Under the pieces are notes generated by a model. The model was not told where the DNA came from. It did not search any database and worked only from the letters and a program-made list of their open reading frames with translations. 64,000 nt of DNA, taken from the NCBI RefSeq assembly GCF_030704535.1, contig NC_081810.1:4001501-4065500 (forward strand), in the 5' to 3' direction. The position numbers and the translations under genes were made by a program. How positions within the stretch are numbered: the first letter of the stretch is position 1; each line of letters opens with the position of its first letter. Of this stretch, positions 61,701 to 64,000 are shown in pieces. This DNA is from Vitis vinifera. Taxonomy: Eukaryota; Streptophyta; Magnoliopsida; Vitales; Vitaceae.

Positions 61701-64000
61701 GACTGTATCGTCTGTCTATATACCATCTAGCAAAATAACCATATAAGTATTCAAATGTTTTATGTAGCTTTGTTTCAGACTTATGGCATATTAGGAAGAT
61801 GGTTTAATTGAAATTCAGCACTGATTCAACTTCATTTGTAATACTATTGCTGGTATCATTGTAAAATGTGCAGTACATTATATCAGTGTAAAGCTACAGC
61901 CATCTATTGAAGCAAAATTTTGTCAAGAGCTGAGCTTCATTTCCAGAAATCTGAATATTTCTAGTGTATCATGGAGGGAGGTTTACAATGATTAAAGTAA
62001 AATTTCCTTGTACCAGAAATAGGAAACAAATAAACAATACATAGCTATCGCTATTCAAGTGAAAGAATAGGGGAGATGATATGATAGTGCTATTTTAGAA
62101 GTTCATTCACAGAATCTTATGTTTTATCAAAATGGATTCTCGTAATAATATTTTTTTACTAATGGGAAATAGGTTGCTTATGCAAATTTCAGTCAACCCA
62201 TCCAATAACATCACACCATAAAGATTCCTTTTTATCTTTTGGGAGAGTTGTGCTTCAATTGGACCTTGAAATTAACTTTTAAGAGACAAAAATACCTATG
62301 AAGATGACACATTATATTTTTTAAACAGTTAGTTGATTGCATGTGACAATGACTTGAAAAAGACCCAAAATTTTATTTAATTAAATAAAAAAAATGTTAT
62401 TTATAAAATATCTTTTATTTTTATTTTTTGACAAAAATCAATTTTTGTTTGAATTAGAAAATATTTATATAAAACAAAATAATCTTTGTTTTAAAAAAAA
62501 TTCGCAAATTTATTTAGAAAAGTATTACAATTTTTTTTTTTAAATTATCCCCGTTTTATCCTAAAAAGATATTTTAAATTAATTATAAAAACTTAAGAGA
62601 AAAAAAGTTCAAATTTATTTAAAAATTTTGATTTCAGATTCTAAAAAAAAAAAGATTTATTTAAAAATAATAATTTATTAAAAAAAACTCAATTTATTAG
62701 AAAAGGAAATTCGATTTTATTTTAAATATATATATATTTTTTCCTTTTCAGTTTTACTCTAAATTTTTTTTTTTACTACTTTTATTAAAAAAAAAAAAAC
62801 CATTTTTCAATTTTTATTTTTACGAGTTCTATTTTTATTTATTTTTAAGTTTTTGATATAATTTTTAATATGGATTTCGTGCTTTTGTTTTTTCACATTA
62901 AAGGCATTTCAAAAAATATTGAAGTTTCATATCTTTCTTTTCAATTTTCATACTTTGATCGGGTCTTGAGCTTAAATGGGTAGATTTTATGAACTTAAGG
63001 CTATTTTTCTTTTGACCAAATTGGATTTAAAGCACAATTTTCCCTTTTCTTTTTTCTAATCTTACGAGTAATATTGGATAGAATGTGACATGTGGAGATG
63101 CACATCATAAATCTATTTATGCATCTCCACATAAATCTATTTATGATTCGGGGAACATAGATTAGGATTACAAGAGTTCGAATTAAAATTAAAAAAAAGT
63201 CGGAGGGATTTGTCATTGTATGCCCATGCCCTTCGTATTGAAGGAAGGTTAGAAAAACCTCATGTCTCGTATCCATTTGAATTCCCAATTATTAATTGTC
63301 TATTAATTGTTTTAATAGGAATAAAGAGCTGTTTGGCTTTATGATTCATCATCATCCCATTAAAACCAAACATGGATTTGTCTCTCTTTTTAACCCTCAG
63401 ATGCAGTATTTATTCAGCTCAGACAACGATCACCAAAACAATATTTTACCACAATAATAATAAAATGTCTTTCCACAAACATTAGATCATGAGTTCTAAA
63501 GTAATATCTCCATCTCCCAACACCATTTAAAAAATGTAGCCCCTATGAAATTTTCTTTGCATCGAATTTAAATAATGTCTTTCTAAAAACTTAACATCAA
63601 ACCTCCTCAAACAGGATGCTGCGGGCTGGCCAAGCCCTTGGGTAGAAACAAAATGTCAAATGTAACAAAGTTGGTAGAGGTGGCCCCTTAACCACATGCT
63701 GATCACATTACAGAATGGAAACAGCACATTGCTTAGGATTTCACCGCATGATGGCTGAGTTAGAAATGGCCCTCTCTCCATTTCTTGCTTTCACTCAAAG
63801 GGTTAACCTCCCCGGTTCCACTAATAGGAAGCTCAAATCTGCAAGTGATCAACAATATTTAAATGTCAAGCCAAATACTAGTGAATTTTTTAAGGATCGC
63901 TGAAACAAAGAATTGCACCAACTACCCCTTGTTGAAAGTCATTTGCAAAAGAATACGGAGATCAAAATAAGGCTTCTCGGAGTGGTTTCACATTCATTCT
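61701..64000. other. AT-rich right flank
   Basis: No gene is certain. The section 62.35-62.9 kb is very A/T-rich. A perfect hairpin lies at 63091-63131. The last 600 bases are less AT-rich and could be the edge of a neighbouring gene, for instance its 3' UTR on the minus strand, but no domain is visible. Confidence 0.45.
63091..63131. repeat. Perfect 12-bp inverted repeat (hairpin)
   Basis: TGTGGAGATGCA at 63091-63102 is mirrored by TGCATCTCCACA at 63120-63131 around a 17-base loop. The loop and the right flank both contain the self-complementary word ATAAATCTATTTAT, so two alternative hairpins overlap. It may be a MITE relic. Confidence 0.85.

Noticed and set aside
1-64000. CRISPR array, bacterial operon or phage
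   Set aside because: There are no regularly spaced short repeats, no compact co-directional ORFs and no ribosome-binding sites. Gene structure is plainly plant nuclear.

Overview
The window is nuclear DNA from a flowering plant. Genes are intron-split with GT/AG introns, long AT-rich spacers separate them, and Ty1/copia fossils, a LINE scrap and MITEs are common. The gene set and repeat style look like a woody eudicot, and grapevine (Vitis) is my best guess. That is inference, since nothing here names the species.

Layout from left to right. (1) 1-9.25 kb, minus strand: the 5' part of a SIZ1-type SUMO E3 ligase (SAP domain, then PHD finger), running off the left edge. (2) 9.5-16.6 kb: AT-rich spacer with two opposed copia fossils. 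(3) 16.9-21.3 kb, plus strand: complete 20S proteasome beta-4 subunit (PBG1), six coding exons, with a LINE remnant in intron 2. (4) 21.3-28.6 kb: mostly unassigned, with small TRIM-like LTR fossils. (5) 28.68-29.04 kb, plus: a two-exon gene for a 92-residue protein I do not recognise. (6) 31.06-34.1 kb, minus: eEF1A gene copy 1, with a leader intron that carries a plastid-type tRNA-Thr pseudogene. (7) 36.7-44.5 kb: two nested copia fossils. (8) 46.10-46.41 kb, minus: a two-exon gene of 67 codons for a cytochrome c oxidase subunit 7a-like protein. (9) 47.9-48.7 kb, minus: a diverged copy of the eEF1A promoter, leader exon and leader intron with no eEF1A coding sequence behind it. (10) 48.8-52.2 kb: AT-rich spacer with a MITE and a Z-DNA-prone tract. 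(11) 52.78-54.1 kb, plus: mitochondrial-type PPR protein. (12) 54.1-58.5 kb: spacer with MITEs. (13) 58.6-61.5 kb, plus: eEF1A gene copy 2, inverted relative to copy 1 and encoding the same 447-residue protein. (14) 61.5-64 kb: AT-rich flank with a perfect small hairpin.

Two observations stand out. First, the orphan eEF1A promoter/leader lies directly upstream of the COX7a-like gene in the same orientation. That gene has a splice acceptor one base before its ATG, so the housekeeping leader may have been captured as its promoter and first exon. Second, the inverted eEF1A pair differs at 18 of 462 bases in exon 1 but only 10 of 882 in exon 2, with a 302-base identical tract, while introns and leaders are unalike. 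This is the pattern expected of gene conversion.

The protein-coding genes are housekeeping functions (SUMOylation, proteolysis, translation, respiration, organelle RNA processing). They do not form a joint pathway.
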